DNA of 64,000 bases from Diphasiastrum complanatum (GCA_029204225.1 CM055092.1:45950087-46014086); one strand, 5' to 3'; positions 32,461 to 44,985 are shown, counted from the first letter of the stretch. Notes: generated by a model from the letters alone, not told the origin. A program made the numbers and translations.

Positions 32461-33273
32461 TATGCTTATGACTCAATTTAAAGGGTGTATATGTTGTTGC
32501 ACCTGGAACTAGAAAGAGTTCGAGTACTTTCTAGATAAGGCTTTTCGCTTCCTTGGGAGTGTGTGTATTAGAGTTCATCTTTATACACATCAGGTTACAT
32601 ACATCCTCATCATTGAGATATAAAGACAAATCATATACGCTTCAATGGCCACTGCAATTAGAAATTATTATGTTTTTTAGATTGCAAGTAAAATCTCAAT
32701 TCATATGTAAATTCAACTAATTAAAATGTGAAAAATATATACTTACTTGTGTATGTATGGAAGCACAAGCAATGGTGTCCCCTCTTTGATATTTTTTTAT
32801 CATTGTTGAGTGCAAGGTGTCTCATAAAATGGATAGGAAACAATGCGACATTTGTAAAAATTGGAGCTCGAAAAATCTCCATCCAATATTGAATGGCGCC
32901 CGCTCCTACATTGTCTCCTGACATGTTATCCTTATTTTCTAATTCACCTATGTCTAATTTGCTAAGACTCGATGATTAATTTTGCTAGATGTCATCTAAA
33001 ACTTGTAATGTGAACCAAGAGTTTTAAGATGTGTAGAAAGTAATTGGTCATATTGTACATATTTTGGAGAATCTACAAATGTAAGTTCAGGGGGTGCAGG
33101 AAGTGATACAGAAAAACCCAAAAATGAATTATCATCAAAAAATGAGTCGACCTTTAACTTTACAAATTGGTCTAACTCTACTCTTGATAGTGGAGGGGGG
33201 GGCGTAATAGGAAGAGACGTAGGAGGGGATTTATGAGGATACTGAGAAGAAGATTAGGAGAAGACCTAGGAGA
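32461..33273. other. AT-rich sequence, no gene recognised
   Basis: A short minus-strand reading at 32990-32721 contains VGAGA and FPIHFMRHLALNND. It has weak likeness both to histone H2A and to Ulp1-type proteases, too little to name. Nothing else is supported. Confidence 0.3.
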
Positions 33274-33471
33274 TTAAAGAGGAGACCGGAAAGAAGATTT
33301 GGATGGAGATTTAGGAGACCTAGGAGATTTAGAAGAAGAAGAAGATATTGCTCTCAGAATATCAATGAACAGAGATGTCTGTGAAAAATCCCTGGCTTTT
33401 TTAGGAGTGACAAGATACCTCCTCCTTTTTGAGACAAGCCAAATATGCACTCGCAATATCAGTCGGGTCAA
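33274..33471 (-). other. Ser/Pro/Lys-rich reading frame beside the H3 pseudogene
   Basis: 65 codons ending in SSSSSKSPRSPKSPSKSSF, a run of SPxK-like motifs seen in DNA-binding histone tails. It lies in a different frame about 80 bp downstream of the H3-like segment on the same strand. It may be a frameshifted continuation of the same decayed gene or simple-sequence DNA. Confidence 0.3.
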
Positions 33472-33551
33472 TTGAGGTTGCTTTCACTTTTTTTTTCAGT
33501 CGCCGATTTCGAGAGAGAGGACGGAGCTGGACAGAAGCACTCAACAAATGT

Positions 33552-33895
33552 TTCATATGTGTTTCGTAGACTAAACACAATTGTGAAATCCTTTGGCATA
33601 ATGGTTACACTCTTGGCATAAACAGATGCAACAACACAATCTGAAAAGAATTTCACTTGAATATCCTCATAAGCTGTGTGTGGAGCTTCAATTGCAGTGA
33701 CTGTCCATCTCACATCTTTCGAGAGAGTCCTTGTCACCTGTCTGATTGATAGTTGGATGTGAGCTTTAGAAATCAGAAGATTGTTGGTCTTCTGCAGCCT
33801 CTGAATGTCGTTCAGCCATATCAGGTTATGTGGTCTACCTCTTGGCCTAGGGGGTGGTGGTGGATTTCCCTGGCAGCCTGCTTGTGGGACACCAT
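33552..33895 (-). pseudogene. Histone H3 pseudogene
   Basis: The start at 33895 reads MVSHKQAARE, matching the first ten residues of H3, including KQ.AR. One extra G near 33870 then shifts the frame. After an N-tail deletion of about 30 residues, the histone fold follows in another frame: NDIQRLQKTNNLLISKA, then KDVRW, then YAKSVTIMPKD (about 33600), ending near LRNTYE. From the RQ that corresponds to H3 RE(I) to MPKD the alignment is ungapped over 52 residues with about 19 identities, so loop 1 has canonical H3 length, not the longer form usual for CenH3. No intron is seen, which suits a retrocopy. It is a decayed copy, not a working gene. Confidence 0.7.
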
Positions 33896-34337
33896 AGGGA
33901 TTAATTGACCGTAGTTTGTTTCATTCGGTCCTAGTATCGAGATCGGCGTGCGTGTGCATAGAGCAACAATGAGACACTAGAGGAGGCACACGTTGAACCG
34001 ATATTCTGGAAAAAAAAAAAACCGATAGCGGATCAGTGCATGGGTGAGCATATTCAAAATTTTGTGCAGAGATCGTGCTCACTAAACCAATATCCGATCA
34101 AACGTAATCTGAAGGTAAATTTTTTTATCTATGGTCATGTTTGTGCTTATATAGAGCGGGCTTCAAAAGTGATTGTTCTCATGAGTTTTCACAAATGTAT
34201 CAAATCTCTAGGTTTAGAATTCGGCGACCATTAAGTTTGCAATCTTTTGGAATCTTGATAATCGAATCATTAATAAATGGGATCTTAAGCCTAATGATGA
34301 ATCTAAAAGGCTTTATTGATAGACCATTTATTACTTT
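33896..34337. other. No gene recognised
   Basis: Upstream flank of the H3 pseudogene, with a short poly-A run at about 34010. The small ORFs here match nothing I recognise. Confidence 0.3.
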
Positions 34338-34580
34338 TTGGCACAAGTACCGTGTTGTAATATTATTATCCTGAAGGAGACCAGAAATAAATTGGACTCT
34401 CACAGTCTGAAATTCATCCTTATTGGTTATGCTTCTTCAGACAGAACCTACAAGTTGTATGATCTCGATACATCAAAGATATTCTTTAGTAGAGATGTTA
34501 TCTTTATCGAGGATCATTTTATCGACTTGAAAGGCAAGAGAAAAGTTCCGAATTCAATTATCAACTACTCCTACCATTGA
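34338..34580 (+). pseudogene. Copia post-integrase scrap
   Basis: Contains ETRNKLDSHSLKFILIGYA, then YDLDTSKIFFSRDVIF, which is the short conserved region after copia integrase (FIGY ... SRDV.F). No other domain is attached in frame. Confidence 0.7.
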
Positions 34581-34760
34581 CATGACAATTCGAGTCTCAA
34601 GTTCGAATACGCGACATGCAAACAACTCTTCGAAAGTAAATCTGATGAAGATATTGTAACTCAGGAGAACCAAGGACATGATTATCAACCTATGCCACCT
34701 CCAAGAAGATCAACTAGAGTACGCACACAACTTATAAGGTATTTTGATGAGTCTGCCTAC

Positions 34761-37700
34761 TGTTGCGCTTCCCAAAGGAAACTGGGAACCACGACTTAGC
34801 TTTCCGGTTTTCAACTCTTGTCATCTGAACCCACTTGACATACAAGCAACCAACTCGCCAACAACGATCAGACTTAACCAACTTGAGGTTCGGAACCCAA
34901 CATTGAGATCCAAGCTAGCGCCATGCCAGATCAGGGGTCTCGATGTGGGTGACTTCCCAAGAAAACCGTCTCCCCTCGACATACATCAAACTTAACTAAC
35001 TCGAAGCTTCGTTACAAATGAGTAAAATCAATTCCAAGCAACTTATTTAACTCAAAGCTTCGTCATGAGTGCTAGAAGCCAACCTGGCACCACGTCATAC
35101 TGGATAGCCATAAACAGGTAAGTTCCACCCAAGCAAGCCATCCAACTCAGCCGACAAGTTAGAGCCCATTTCCCAAGAGCTTAACCCATTCATGTTCATG
35201 CAAGGAACACTCTAAACCACAAGTCATGATAGAGATGAAGACAACTAGTTCCTGGACCGAATGGTCCCGATAGCATACCACTGATGTCCCGGACCGAATG
35301 GTCTTGACGGCATACTGCTGTTGGCTCAGGATACGATCCTCAGCTAAGTGCCAGATCAAAAGGATTTAAAACAACCTTATAATTGGCACTTTTACCAAAC
35401 ACTGAAACCCAGAAGGTAATCAGAGTCAGTTTGAGAAAAATCCCACTTCATTAATAGATCTAAGAAGGTTACATTTCAAGTGTGTGACTAAATCGCAGGC
35501 ATCCTAAAGGAAACTGGAAACCACAACTTAGCTTCCCAGCTTTCAACTCTTGTCGTCCAAACACACTTGACATACAAGTAACCAACTCGCCAACGACCAT
35601 TTCAAGTGTGTGACCGACCCTAGTCTCCGAGGCGCTGGCATGCCAAGGCACGCACCAGGACAACATTCCAGCAAGGGAAGCTGAGACTTGGTTGGAGCTC
35701 GCCCTGAGTCGCAACCTGCATTCCCCTATAGTTTTGGTGGGATTCGCCACCTCCCCTCATACCAAGTACTATGCCCAAGCTGGTAAAGCGTGTTTTCTCT
35801 CTCTAGAATTTTCGCTCTCTAGAAAGTCATTTTCTCTCTCTATAATTTATTGATCCCCAGACTTCTTTTAATCATGCCTAGATCGTGTGAGGTAATTGCA
35901 CATCGATCCAAGCTCTCTGGACTTCGCTAGAACCGATCAAAGATTTTCAGCCATAGGAACTTGGCACCAACTGGATTCTGGTCACAGTGGCACCGAGAGC
36001 AACAGTGGCACAGCTGGCGTCAGTTGCGCCAAAAGTAAAACTTGTAGAGGTAGCTTTACAATAGTGACCGACCCTAGTCTCCAGGGCACCAACATGCCAA
36101 GGCGGACGGCCGGACAACATTTCAGCAAGGGGAGTTGAGACTTGGTTGGAGCTCTGCATCCCCCTATAATTTTCGTGGGATTTGCCACCTCCTCTCATAC
36201 CAAGTGCTCTGCCCAAGCTGGTAAAGCATGTTTTCTCTCTCTAGAATTTATTGATCCCCAGACTTTCTTTAATCAGGCCTAGATCGTGTGAAGTGATTGC
36301 ACATCAATCCAATATCTCTGGACTTCGCTAGATCCGATCAAAGTTTTTCCAGCCATAGGAACTTGGCGTCGGCTGGATTCTGGTCACAGTGGCGTCGGGA
36401 GCAGCAGCGACACTGCTGGCCTGGGCTTTATAAAATCTGATGTCCTCATCAGATGTCAAATTAATGCAAAGGTATCTCCCAATTAAAATATACTACATTT
36501 AAGCTACTTGGCACAATAGTACTCAATTTACTGGCCACTTTTTATTAACATTGTAACTAGCACACCACAAGTTGGAGGCTCAGCTCTTTATAGTGAGAAA
36601 TTACATAACTTGAAAATATCACTTTGTTTGGGAAAAGTGTACATTTGATATCGCTTACGTAAAACTCGAGAACCTTATAGACTTGGTGACAAAGGCTTGC
36701 TGAAATACCCACCCTTGTCACTTCTACTCTTGACTTTGTAACCCCTTTGAGCTCCGGATTTGTCCTTTCTACACTTTGTATATAGCTCTCTGAGCTCCAA
36801 ATTTGATCATTTCTGCACAGGTATCAAGGCTCCTTGAGCCAAACCATTTATCATTGATCACCCACTTTGTGGTCCTCTCAGTGCCTTCTTACTTTTGCAC
36901 CTAGATTTCTCTCCTTGTCCCAGTCTGATATTGATTTCTTCCATTTGGCTCTATAAGGTAGGCAAAGGTTGAGCACTCCACAATGCACCTCTCACTTAGC
37001 TTGAAGTAGCTGTCTTTGAAACAAAACAAAGGTAACCATTGACTTTGTGGATAGCCAAGAGGTCGCACCAGTCTGATCCGCATACGAACTATCTCTTTGC
37101 ATTTGTTTGAAGCACCATGTCTGTCGTGCAAAATATGACTTTCACAAATCTTTCACTGGTCAATTGCCTCACAGTCAAAACAAGAAGTGTACATCTCGCT
37201 TGGCTTCAAGTACCTCTCTTTGAATCAGACACATGCACCCAAATTTTGCACTAGTCCGATTCCAATACAAATTTTCCCTTAGCGTCTGTTCGAAGTACCC
37301 TGTCTCTCGTGCAAGACTCAAGTTTCACAGTTCCTTCGTTGATCAGCTACTTTACACGTAACACAAGTCAGCGTACTCATTATGTCTCCTCATCATTACT
37401 GGTCTAGAGAAAAGCCTATAACAAGCTTTCCTTGAATTTGCCCCCATTTTGATCAACATTCATTCAAAATTTGCACCAAGAGAGAGGTGTGTGTGATAGT
37501 TCCCCTCCACTGTATAAAATCAGCTGACTGGACTTAGAGTAGAGTTCTCAGATAACTTGTCTTTCCAAGACTTTGCTTTCAATCTGCTAGGATTATGGCT
37601 TGATCTAACTTGTTGCCAACCTCTGAAATTGCCCTTTCCAACTTTTGACTTCCTGCTTGTGTCTGGTGGGCATTCTCGCAAATGAAACTAACCCAAGTAA

Positions 37701-37992
37701 TAGGCTAGCCATCCATCCTTTGCAAACATCGAGTTGTTTCATTTCCAACTTGAGATTCGAAACCCAACATTGAGATCCAAGCTGGCTCCATGCCAGATCG
37801 GGGGTCTTGATGTGGGTGAGTTCCCTCCAAGCAAGATGCCTGACATACATCAAACTTAACTAGCTCAAAGCTTCGTTACAAACGAGTAACATCTATTCCA
37901 AGCAAGTCGTCTGCCATACTTAACCAACTCAAAGCTTCATCACGAGTGTTGGAAGCCAATCTAGCGCCACGCTAGACTGGACAGCTGTAAAT
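34761..37992 (-). mobile_element. Older, rearranged copy of the non-coding LTR element
   Basis: Reverse-complement LTR sequence at 34761-35490, a second 3' piece at 35491-35600, 5' pieces at 35600-36061 and 36062-36424, then reverse-complement internal sequence at 36425-37735 (it starts with the CTGATGTCCTCATCAG hairpin), and an LTR fragment at about 37745-37992. Point differences from the copies at 8-23 kb are frequent, and several CG sites read TG or CA. It is therefore clearly older, and no target duplication is left. Confidence 0.85.
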
Positions 37993-38545
37993 ACATCGAA
38001 GTTGTTGCAGAACTAGAGTTAGCTCCAAGTACTAAGTTATCGTCGTAATTGTCTTGTGCTTGACTATTTTACCTAACTTGTATTCCTTATTTTCAAAATC
38101 AATTCATTGTCTTATTGCGTTTAGAATAATGTCAGTGTGTATGCATGCTACTCTGATTTGATACCACTCTCTTATAGAAACTATTTTTCACTTCCGCAAC
38201 TAATGGTCTTTAGACTTTGTGTTTGTCTACGTAATCGACCCTATCGATTCTGATGACTTTGAAATCAAAATCAAGTAGAATTAGTCAGGTCATTCGACCC
38301 ACCATCATGATTCAATTTAATAGGTATAACACATGCACCGAGGGATTCCAACCACAAAATTTTCCAACATGGAGAAGAGTGCTTCTTCCAAGGCCTCTTC
38401 CCAATAAGACCTTCTATTTAAACTTTGAAAAGTTCACGCAAAAAAATTTGAAGCTCTAAGTTTAAAGCTTAGCTTTTAGTAGATTAAGCGAAGAAGAAAT
38501 GCCCTCGGTTGCCAAGAGCAACGAGTTGTTAGAAGTAAATGACTA
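37993..38545. other. No gene recognised
   Basis: AT-rich sequence between two retroelements. A small reading at 38253-38459 is not supported by any motif. Confidence 0.3.
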
Positions 38546-38976
38546 TGTTGAAGTTAATCCATAGGTTACTTTGACCCAAAAGGTCAAGATTTGTGTTACC
38601 ATGGGTATTTAATTATTTAGGCCATCTTACATTTGTCTTAAATTCAGTTGGACCCAATTTTGGTCATGTACTGACTCGTGGGTCCTTAGGGGTCTAATTT
38701 TGTTTAGGGGCCCTATCTTGACTTTTGGGGGTGCCCTACATTTAGTAAGTGGTTAACCTTAGGGTTTGGTGGCATTTGGCCACATCCAAGTAGAGTACTT
38801 ATATGCTCATTGTGTATTCCATTTTGGACAGTTTGGCTAAGCATTGCTCTCCATTGCTCTTGTTGTTGTTTTCTCTCTCTCTCTCTTAAAGTTGAGCGCC
38901 CAGCCTCTTCTCTCTTGTTCCTTGTGGAGATTGATTGATAACTAGATCTTGGTGACTTGACTCTTGCTTTCCTACA
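38546..38976 (+). repeat. Candidate 5' LTR of the copia at 39 kb
   Basis: The right edge CCTACA at 38976 is firm, because the primer site TGGTATCAGAGC follows at 38977. The left edge at TGTTGAAGTT (38546) is a guess from the usual TG start. The copia is truncated on its right, so there is no 3' LTR for comparison. Confidence 0.4.
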
Positions 38977-41900
38977 TGGTATCAGAGCTATTGGATCTAC
39001 ATCAAGCTTGTTTGTTAGAAGAGGAGCTTCTCTGCTTTTTGTTGTGAAATTTCAGCATCCTACTGATCTTTCCAAGTGGAGTTTGGATCAGCTTTTGTCT
39101 CTCTTTTCAGGTTGAAGGAGGGCGCCCAACAGAGATCTTGGAGGAGTAATTTGTGGCACCCAAAAATCAGAATCTCAAATTTGATTTTTATGCAACCAGT
39201 TTTCAGCAAGTTTTATTTGGAGGAGGGCGCCCAAAAATCTGCTACTGATTTTTGGTTGTGGTGTCTCCTTATCTTGTTGTTTTTGTTTTCAGGTTTGCAT
39301 TTGTGTAGGAGGGTGCTCAAAATTCAGCAAACCCTATTCAGGGTTAGGTCAACTTGTGGCTAAAAATTTGTAGATTCTCAACAAGCAGTAGGGCGCTTTC
39401 AACACCCCTATTGGAGTGTGTGTTGATCACACTATTTGTCTTCCTAATTAGGTTTGGGTGTAGGCTTCAATCGAAGCTAACCTAATTTTCAAGAAGCTGG
39501 TTTTTTTGTGCAGAAAGACAGCCATCTTTCCATTATCTTTTGAGCACTTTGGTTGCAGATTGAAAGACATCTTGTGCTCCTACTTTCAGCTCTTTGTTTG
39601 CTACAAATTTTTTGAGTAGATTTGATTGTGGAAAGGCTCTCTTTCCTATCTACTACAAGCTGAAATTCTGTTGGAGGTAATGGCTAAAGAATCGGAAGCT
39701 ATCGGTTCTTTGCTTAGTGAAGATCGGTTGGATGGCACAAACTACTCCTTGTGGAGTTACATGAGGAAGAATCTTCTCATAGCGAAAGGACTGTGGGATT
39801 TGGTCAATGGTGACAAGGAAAGGCCTCTGTTGTAAAGCTACCTTTACAAGCTTTACTTCCGGTGCCATCGGCGCCAGCTATGTCCCCGGCGCCAGCAGCG
39901 CCCCTGCTGCTCCCGGCGCCAATGGCGCCGGCGCCGCTCCCGGCGCCACTGTGACCAGAATCCAGCCGGCGCCAAGTTCCTATGGCTGAAAATCTTTGAT
40001 CGGTTCTAGCGAAGTCCAGAGAGCTCAGATCGATGTGCAATCACCTCACACGATCTAGGCATGATTAAAGGAAGCCTGGGGATCAATAAAATCTAGAGAG
40101 AGAAAATCACTTTCTAGAAAGAGAAAATCCTAGAGAGAGAAAAAACGTGCTTTACCAGCTTGGGTAGAGTGCTTGGTATGAGGGGGGGTGCCAAATCACA
40201 CCAATACTATAGGGGAGTGCGGGTTGCGACTCAGGGCGAGCTCCAACCAAGTCTCAGCCTCCCTTGCTGGAATGTTGTCATGGCTCTCGCCTTGGCATGC
40301 TAGCGCCCCGGAGACTAGGGTCGGTCACACACTTGAAATGTAACCTTCTCAGATTTATCAATAAAGTGGGATTTTCCTCAAACTGACTCTGATTACCTTC
40401 TGGGTTTCAGTGTTCGGTAAAAACGCCAGTTGTAAGGCCGCTTTCAAAATTTTAAACTTGGCACATAGCTGAGGGTCGTATCCCGGGACGCCAGCGGTAT
40501 GCCGTCGGGACCATTCGGTCCGTGGCGCCAGCGGTATGCTGTCGGGACCATTTGGTCCAGGAACTGGTTGTTTCCATATCTGTCGTGGCTTGTGGTTCTG
40601 AGTGTGCCTTGCATGAACGTGAATGGGTTAAGCTCTTGGGGAACGGGCTCTAACCTGTCGGCTGAGTTGGATGGCTTGCTTGGGTGGATGTTACCTGTTT
40701 ATGGCTGTCCAGTCTGGCGTGGCGCCAGGTTGGCTTCCAGCGCTCGTGACGAAGCTTTCAGTTGGTTAAGTCTGATGTAAGTAAGACCGCTTGCTTGAAA
40801 TGGATGTTACTCGTTTGTAACGAAGCTTCGAGTTGGTTAAGTTTGATGTATGTCGGGCGGCTTGCTTGGAGGGAAGTCACCCACATCGGGACCCCCGATC
40901 TGGCATGGCGCCAGGTTGGATCTCAATGTTGGTCCTCGGAACTTCAAGTTGGTTAAGTCTGATCGTTGTTGGCGAGTTGGCTGCTTGTATGTCAAGTGGG
41001 ATTGGATGGCAAGAGTTGAAGGCTGGGAAGCTAAGTCGTGGTTCCCGGCTCCCTTTGGGATGCCTGCGCTACAGCCTCCGTCTTTGGCACCTCCTATACC
41101 TCGTGGGTCATCGTCATCAACATCATCTTTTCCATCTTCGGAAGAACAAAAGAAGTGGGATAGAAGGGATGCACAAGCACATTCTATGGTTGCTCTTGTT
41201 GTGAAAAGATACATCTTACCTCGTATTAGGTCTTGTAAGACATCTAAAAGTGCGTGGGATATACTTTATACTATGTATAGAGTCAAAAATCCAACAAGAG
41301 TGGTGTATCTCAGAAATCAGCTTTCTTTGTTGAAGATGCAAGAAGGGGATCAAGTGACCAATCACTTGATGAAGATCAAGGATCTTCATGAGGAGCTTCT
41401 CAATATTGATGAGATAATTGAGGATGCTCAATTTGTTTCCATTACACTCAACTCATTACCTTCATCTTATCTTCCATTTGTTTCATCTTTGAGTATCTCT
41501 CTTAGGGGACATCAACTCTCCTTTGATGAACTTGTTGGGCTGCTTCTTCAAGAGGAGCAAACGAGGCAAAACTTTGCAGGTGACACTCAACAAGATCAAG
41601 CTTTCTTCACGAAAGGCAAGTCAAAAGAAAAGGGGAAGCCTCCTTCCAAGGATGAGCAGAAGCCCAGTGGAGGTCAAGATGTCAACACTCAAAAGAAGAA
41701 AGGGAAGTGCCATTATTGCAAGAAGTATGGGCACTTCATCAAGGATTGTAAGAAGAAGCTTGCGAAAGAGGAGTAAAGAAATTGATAATAGTGCTTCACT
41801 TGCTATTTTGGAGCAAGATCTTGAAGCTAGTGGTCATCTCTTCAACCAAGACTATGCTTTTGTGTCTAATATTGCTTCTACTAGTACTTCTACATCTATG

Positions 41901-43063
41901 AGAAATTCAGGTTTTGTTTTGCAAGTTGCTGATTTTCAGCCCATTGAATGGGTGATTGATAGTGGTGCTACTCGTCACATGACTTCTCGCAAAGAAGAAT
42001 TCACTAAATTAGTGAAAGTGCAAAATGGAAGTAAGGTACAATGTGCGGATGATGCATCTTATTCTATTCATGGAATTGGAATTGTAGCCATCATTCTGCC
42101 TAATGGTGAAGAAAAGTACATTAAGAATGTGCTTTATGTTTCGGGAACCAAGAAGAATCTTTTTTCAGTTTCAACTATGTTGAAGCAAGGACTAGTTGTT
42201 GAGTTCAAAGAAGATAAGTGTCTTGTCAAGGATCCTAAAAGATCACTCTTGATTATTGTTTCGGAAACAATGCATGTTGGCTTATTCATTATAGATACCT
42301 ATGAGCGACGAATTCCCTCTACATTCTTGTTGCTTCTACATCACAATCATTGGAGTTGGCTGAATTGTGGCATGCAAGGTTTGGGCATCTCAACTTTGCA
42401 AGTTTGAAGAAGCTGAAGACATTTAATATGGTAGAAGATATTCCTACAATTGAGCAGCCGGAAGGGCATGTATGCGAGGGGTGCATACTTGGAAAGTTTC
42501 AAAGAAAACCTTTTCCAATTGATGGAACTATAAGGGTTCTTGATAGATTTGATTTGGTTCATAGTCATGTTTGTAGTCCAATGAGGACCGAATCCATTGG
42601 AAAGTGCATCTATTTTGTGACTTTTATTGATGACTTTTCCCGGTTTACATGGATCTATCCTATGAAGGCTAAATCTAAAGTTTTTCAACATCTCAAAGAT
42701 TTTCTAGCAACGGTGAAAAATCAGTTTGGGCATTCTTTGAAGACCCTACACACTGATTGAGGAGGGGAATACATTAAGAATATGTTCGGTGCATTTCTTC
42801 GAGAAAAGGGAATTCTACATCAAATGACAACTCCCTATATGCCTCAACAAAATGGTGTTGCCGAGCGAAAGAATCGCACACTTATGGAGATGGCACGTTG
42901 CATGCTCAAAGCAAAGGGGCTGTCTCACAAGTTTTGGGCTGAAGCGGTTATGACAGCAGCCTACATAAGCAATCATTGTCCTACTAAAGCATTGAAAGTA
43001 TTAACTCCTTATGAAGTTTGGTATGGAAAGAAGCCTACAATCTCTCACTTTTGCATTTTGTTG
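38977..43063 (+). pseudogene. Ty1/copia element, gag split by a solo LTR, truncated after integrase
   Basis: Primer site at 38977. The leader to 39679 repeats AGGAGGGCGCCCAA-like motifs (39117, 39222, 39306). Gag starts at 39680 (MAKESEAIGS, then LDGTNYSLW) and breaks at 39827, where an LTR is inserted; it resumes after 41078 with a UBN2-type gag and a zinc knuckle CHYCKKYGHFIKDC (about 41710) and stops at 41776. Pol follows in the next frame: protease DSGATRHMT (about 41960), GAG-pre-integrase (about 42355, after a frameshift), integrase FIDDFSRFTW, a TGA at 42758 just before GGEYIK, and QQNGVAERKNR. The similarity ends at about 43060, and RT and RNase H are missing. Confidence 0.85.
39828..41073 (+). 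mobile_element. Solo LTR of the non-coding family (1,246 bp)
   Basis: TGTTGTAAAG to GCGCTACA, flanked by GCCTC at 39823-39827 and 41074-41078. It sits inside the copia gag. LTR plus one duplication is 1,251 bp, a multiple of three, so the gag frame is the same on both sides, but stops inside the LTR break it. It is nearly identical to LTR1-LTR5 and represents a full insertion reduced by LTR-LTR recombination. Confidence 0.95.
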
Positions 43064-43149
43064 TAGGGCTTATGCTTTGTAAAACACCTGATCAGACAGA
43101 TCTTGATTCTACTAACAAAGTGCACAGTTTACTTGACAAAGGATGAGAA

Positions 43150-43640
43150 ACGAACGCGAACTCGAAACATTTCTATTCGTGATCAACCTCGAAGGATTCA
43201 CGAAATTTGTCTTGCAGTCAACTTGAAAGATTTGCAAAAGATTCGCGAAACAGTTTCTTGTAAAAGCTCGTGGCTTTCTTGTTGAAGCTCGAAAGATTTG
43301 TGAACAGAATCTTGTCGCGAAATATTATGTTTCTTGTTCAAGCCTCAGATGTCGCGAAATTGTCACGAACAATTCGCGAAATCTTCTGGACTGTTCTTCA
43401 AGCTCACTTGTTGCAAAACTATCTCGAACAGTTCGCAAAATATTCTAGATTTCTTCTTCAAGCTCAAGAATTGTCATCCGTCACGAACAATTCGTGAAAG
43501 ATGAAAATATTGCGAAGAGACAATTCTCGCGAACAATTTGCGAAACACGAAGCTGAGACGAAGAGATAGATTGTCGCGAATAATTCGCGAACAAAAATTA
43601 TTCGACCCTTGCAATAAGTATTGCTTAAATTGTCATTTTT
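43150..43640. repeat. Tandem block rich in TTCGCGAA palindromes
   Basis: About 43330-43505 consists of three diverged units of roughly 60 bp (TTCTTCAAGCTC, then TGTCACGAACAATTCGCGAA). The surrounding 150 bp on each side carry more TTCGCGAA and ATTCGTGAA words. It may be the leader or LTR of the gypsy relic downstream. No protein is encoded. Confidence 0.6.
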
Positions 43641-43665
43641 GGATGTCACGACCTCATTTGCATGA

Positions 43666-44660
43666 ATGGGTTCATAGGCAGCCAAAGCCATGAGTGTTCT
43701 TCTTTATGATGGTTCAACACATAATTTTATTAATGCTTGAAATTGGTGCATAAGCTCAAGATGGAGACCGCACCAAGTGACCACAAGTACGTGGTCACAG
43801 GATGGTGGTGCGTGGGGAGCAGTAGGTCTGGGACTAATTTGTCCCTCGCTTATCATTGAAGATTCAAGATTATGTAAATAGTTTATCTTTTCATATCATG
43901 AATCTTAATAAGGTAGATTTAATCCTAGTAGGTATAGAATGGTTTTATGCTAGGAATGAGTTGTTAAAGAACGATTATGTAATACATAGTTTTTTTTTTT
44001 TTTGGCTCTATGGTCCATCTTAAAGGTGATGTGCATGAGCTACCTTTTGTAAATGCTCATGAAGCAAATCAATGTTTATCAAATTCTAAGTATATTCACT
44101 CATATTTATGCTATCTAAAAGCTGATTGTTATATGGATGCTTTTGTTACTCAAAATTTTAATATTGATGTATCGTCTTTTCCTAAAAAATTGTCTTTTTC
44201 ATATGCTATTTTAGAAAATATCCCTCCTCTATAGGTAGAATATTTAAAAGACTTAGGACAAAATATGATGATGTATTCCTTGAGCGATTGCCTGAGGGCC
44301 TTTCCCCCTCATGTGGTGTAGACTATCACATAGATCTCCTTCCTAACAGCTCTCATGTATCATTATATCCCTACAAGATTAGCCCAAAGGAAGAAGATCA
44401 AATTGCTAGACAACTACATGAGTATTTATGTATGGGCCATATTCGACCCAGTAAATCCCCTTGGGGAGCTCCAGTGTTGTTAGTCGGCAAGAAAGACAGT
44501 GGTTCACATCTTTGTGTCAATTATAAAAAGCTTAATAAAATGACCATCAAGAATCATTATCCCTTACCAAGGATGGACAATCTAATGGCAGATTGAGTGG
44601 TGCTAAGTATTTCACCAAATTGGACCTTAGGTCAGGCTACCATCAAATAAGGTTCTCATA
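43666..44660 (+). pseudogene. Ty3/gypsy relic (protease edge and RT start)
   Basis: YDGSTHNFIN near 43705 is the end of a gypsy-type retropepsin motif. After frame breaks come [10 protein letters not shown], then [18 protein letters not shown], then YPLPRMDNL (44310-44590), and in a shifted frame FTKLDLRSGYHQI (about 44610-44655), the first blocks of gypsy RT. The sequence stops before the YxDD motif, so the copy is truncated. Confidence 0.8.
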
Positions 44661-44845
44661 ATCAGTTTTTGATCTAGGTATGGCCATTACAGTATCTCTC
44701 TACATAAGTACCACCTATAACCCTCTCTCCTTTATCTCTCTAAAAGAGTGGGGACCACAGAGGAGTTCTCATTCCCTTTCTCTCCCCAAGGATGCGGAAC
44801 ACCCATCTCTCTTTATCTCTTTCCAAGTGAAGACGAGCTATGAGA

Positions 44846-44849
<4 letters not shown>

Positions 44850-44907
<58 letters not shown>
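44850..44907. repeat. (CT)n microsatellite
   Basis: About 29 CT units without interruption. The long ERERER reading frame on the other strand is an artefact of it. Confidence 0.95.
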
Positions 44908-44910
<3 letters not shown>

Positions 44911-44981
44911 ATGAGGGACCACATATGACTTCTCTCTTTCTCTCCTCTCTCTTCTCAAGTGTGAATTGTGGCTACCATCCA

Positions 44982-44985
<4 letters not shown>

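Noticed and set aside
32721-32990. Minus-strand VGAGA...RHLALNND as a histone H2A relic paired with H3
   Set aside because: The match is a few residues with a large gap, and a Ulp1-protease reading is equally possible. Not enough for a call.
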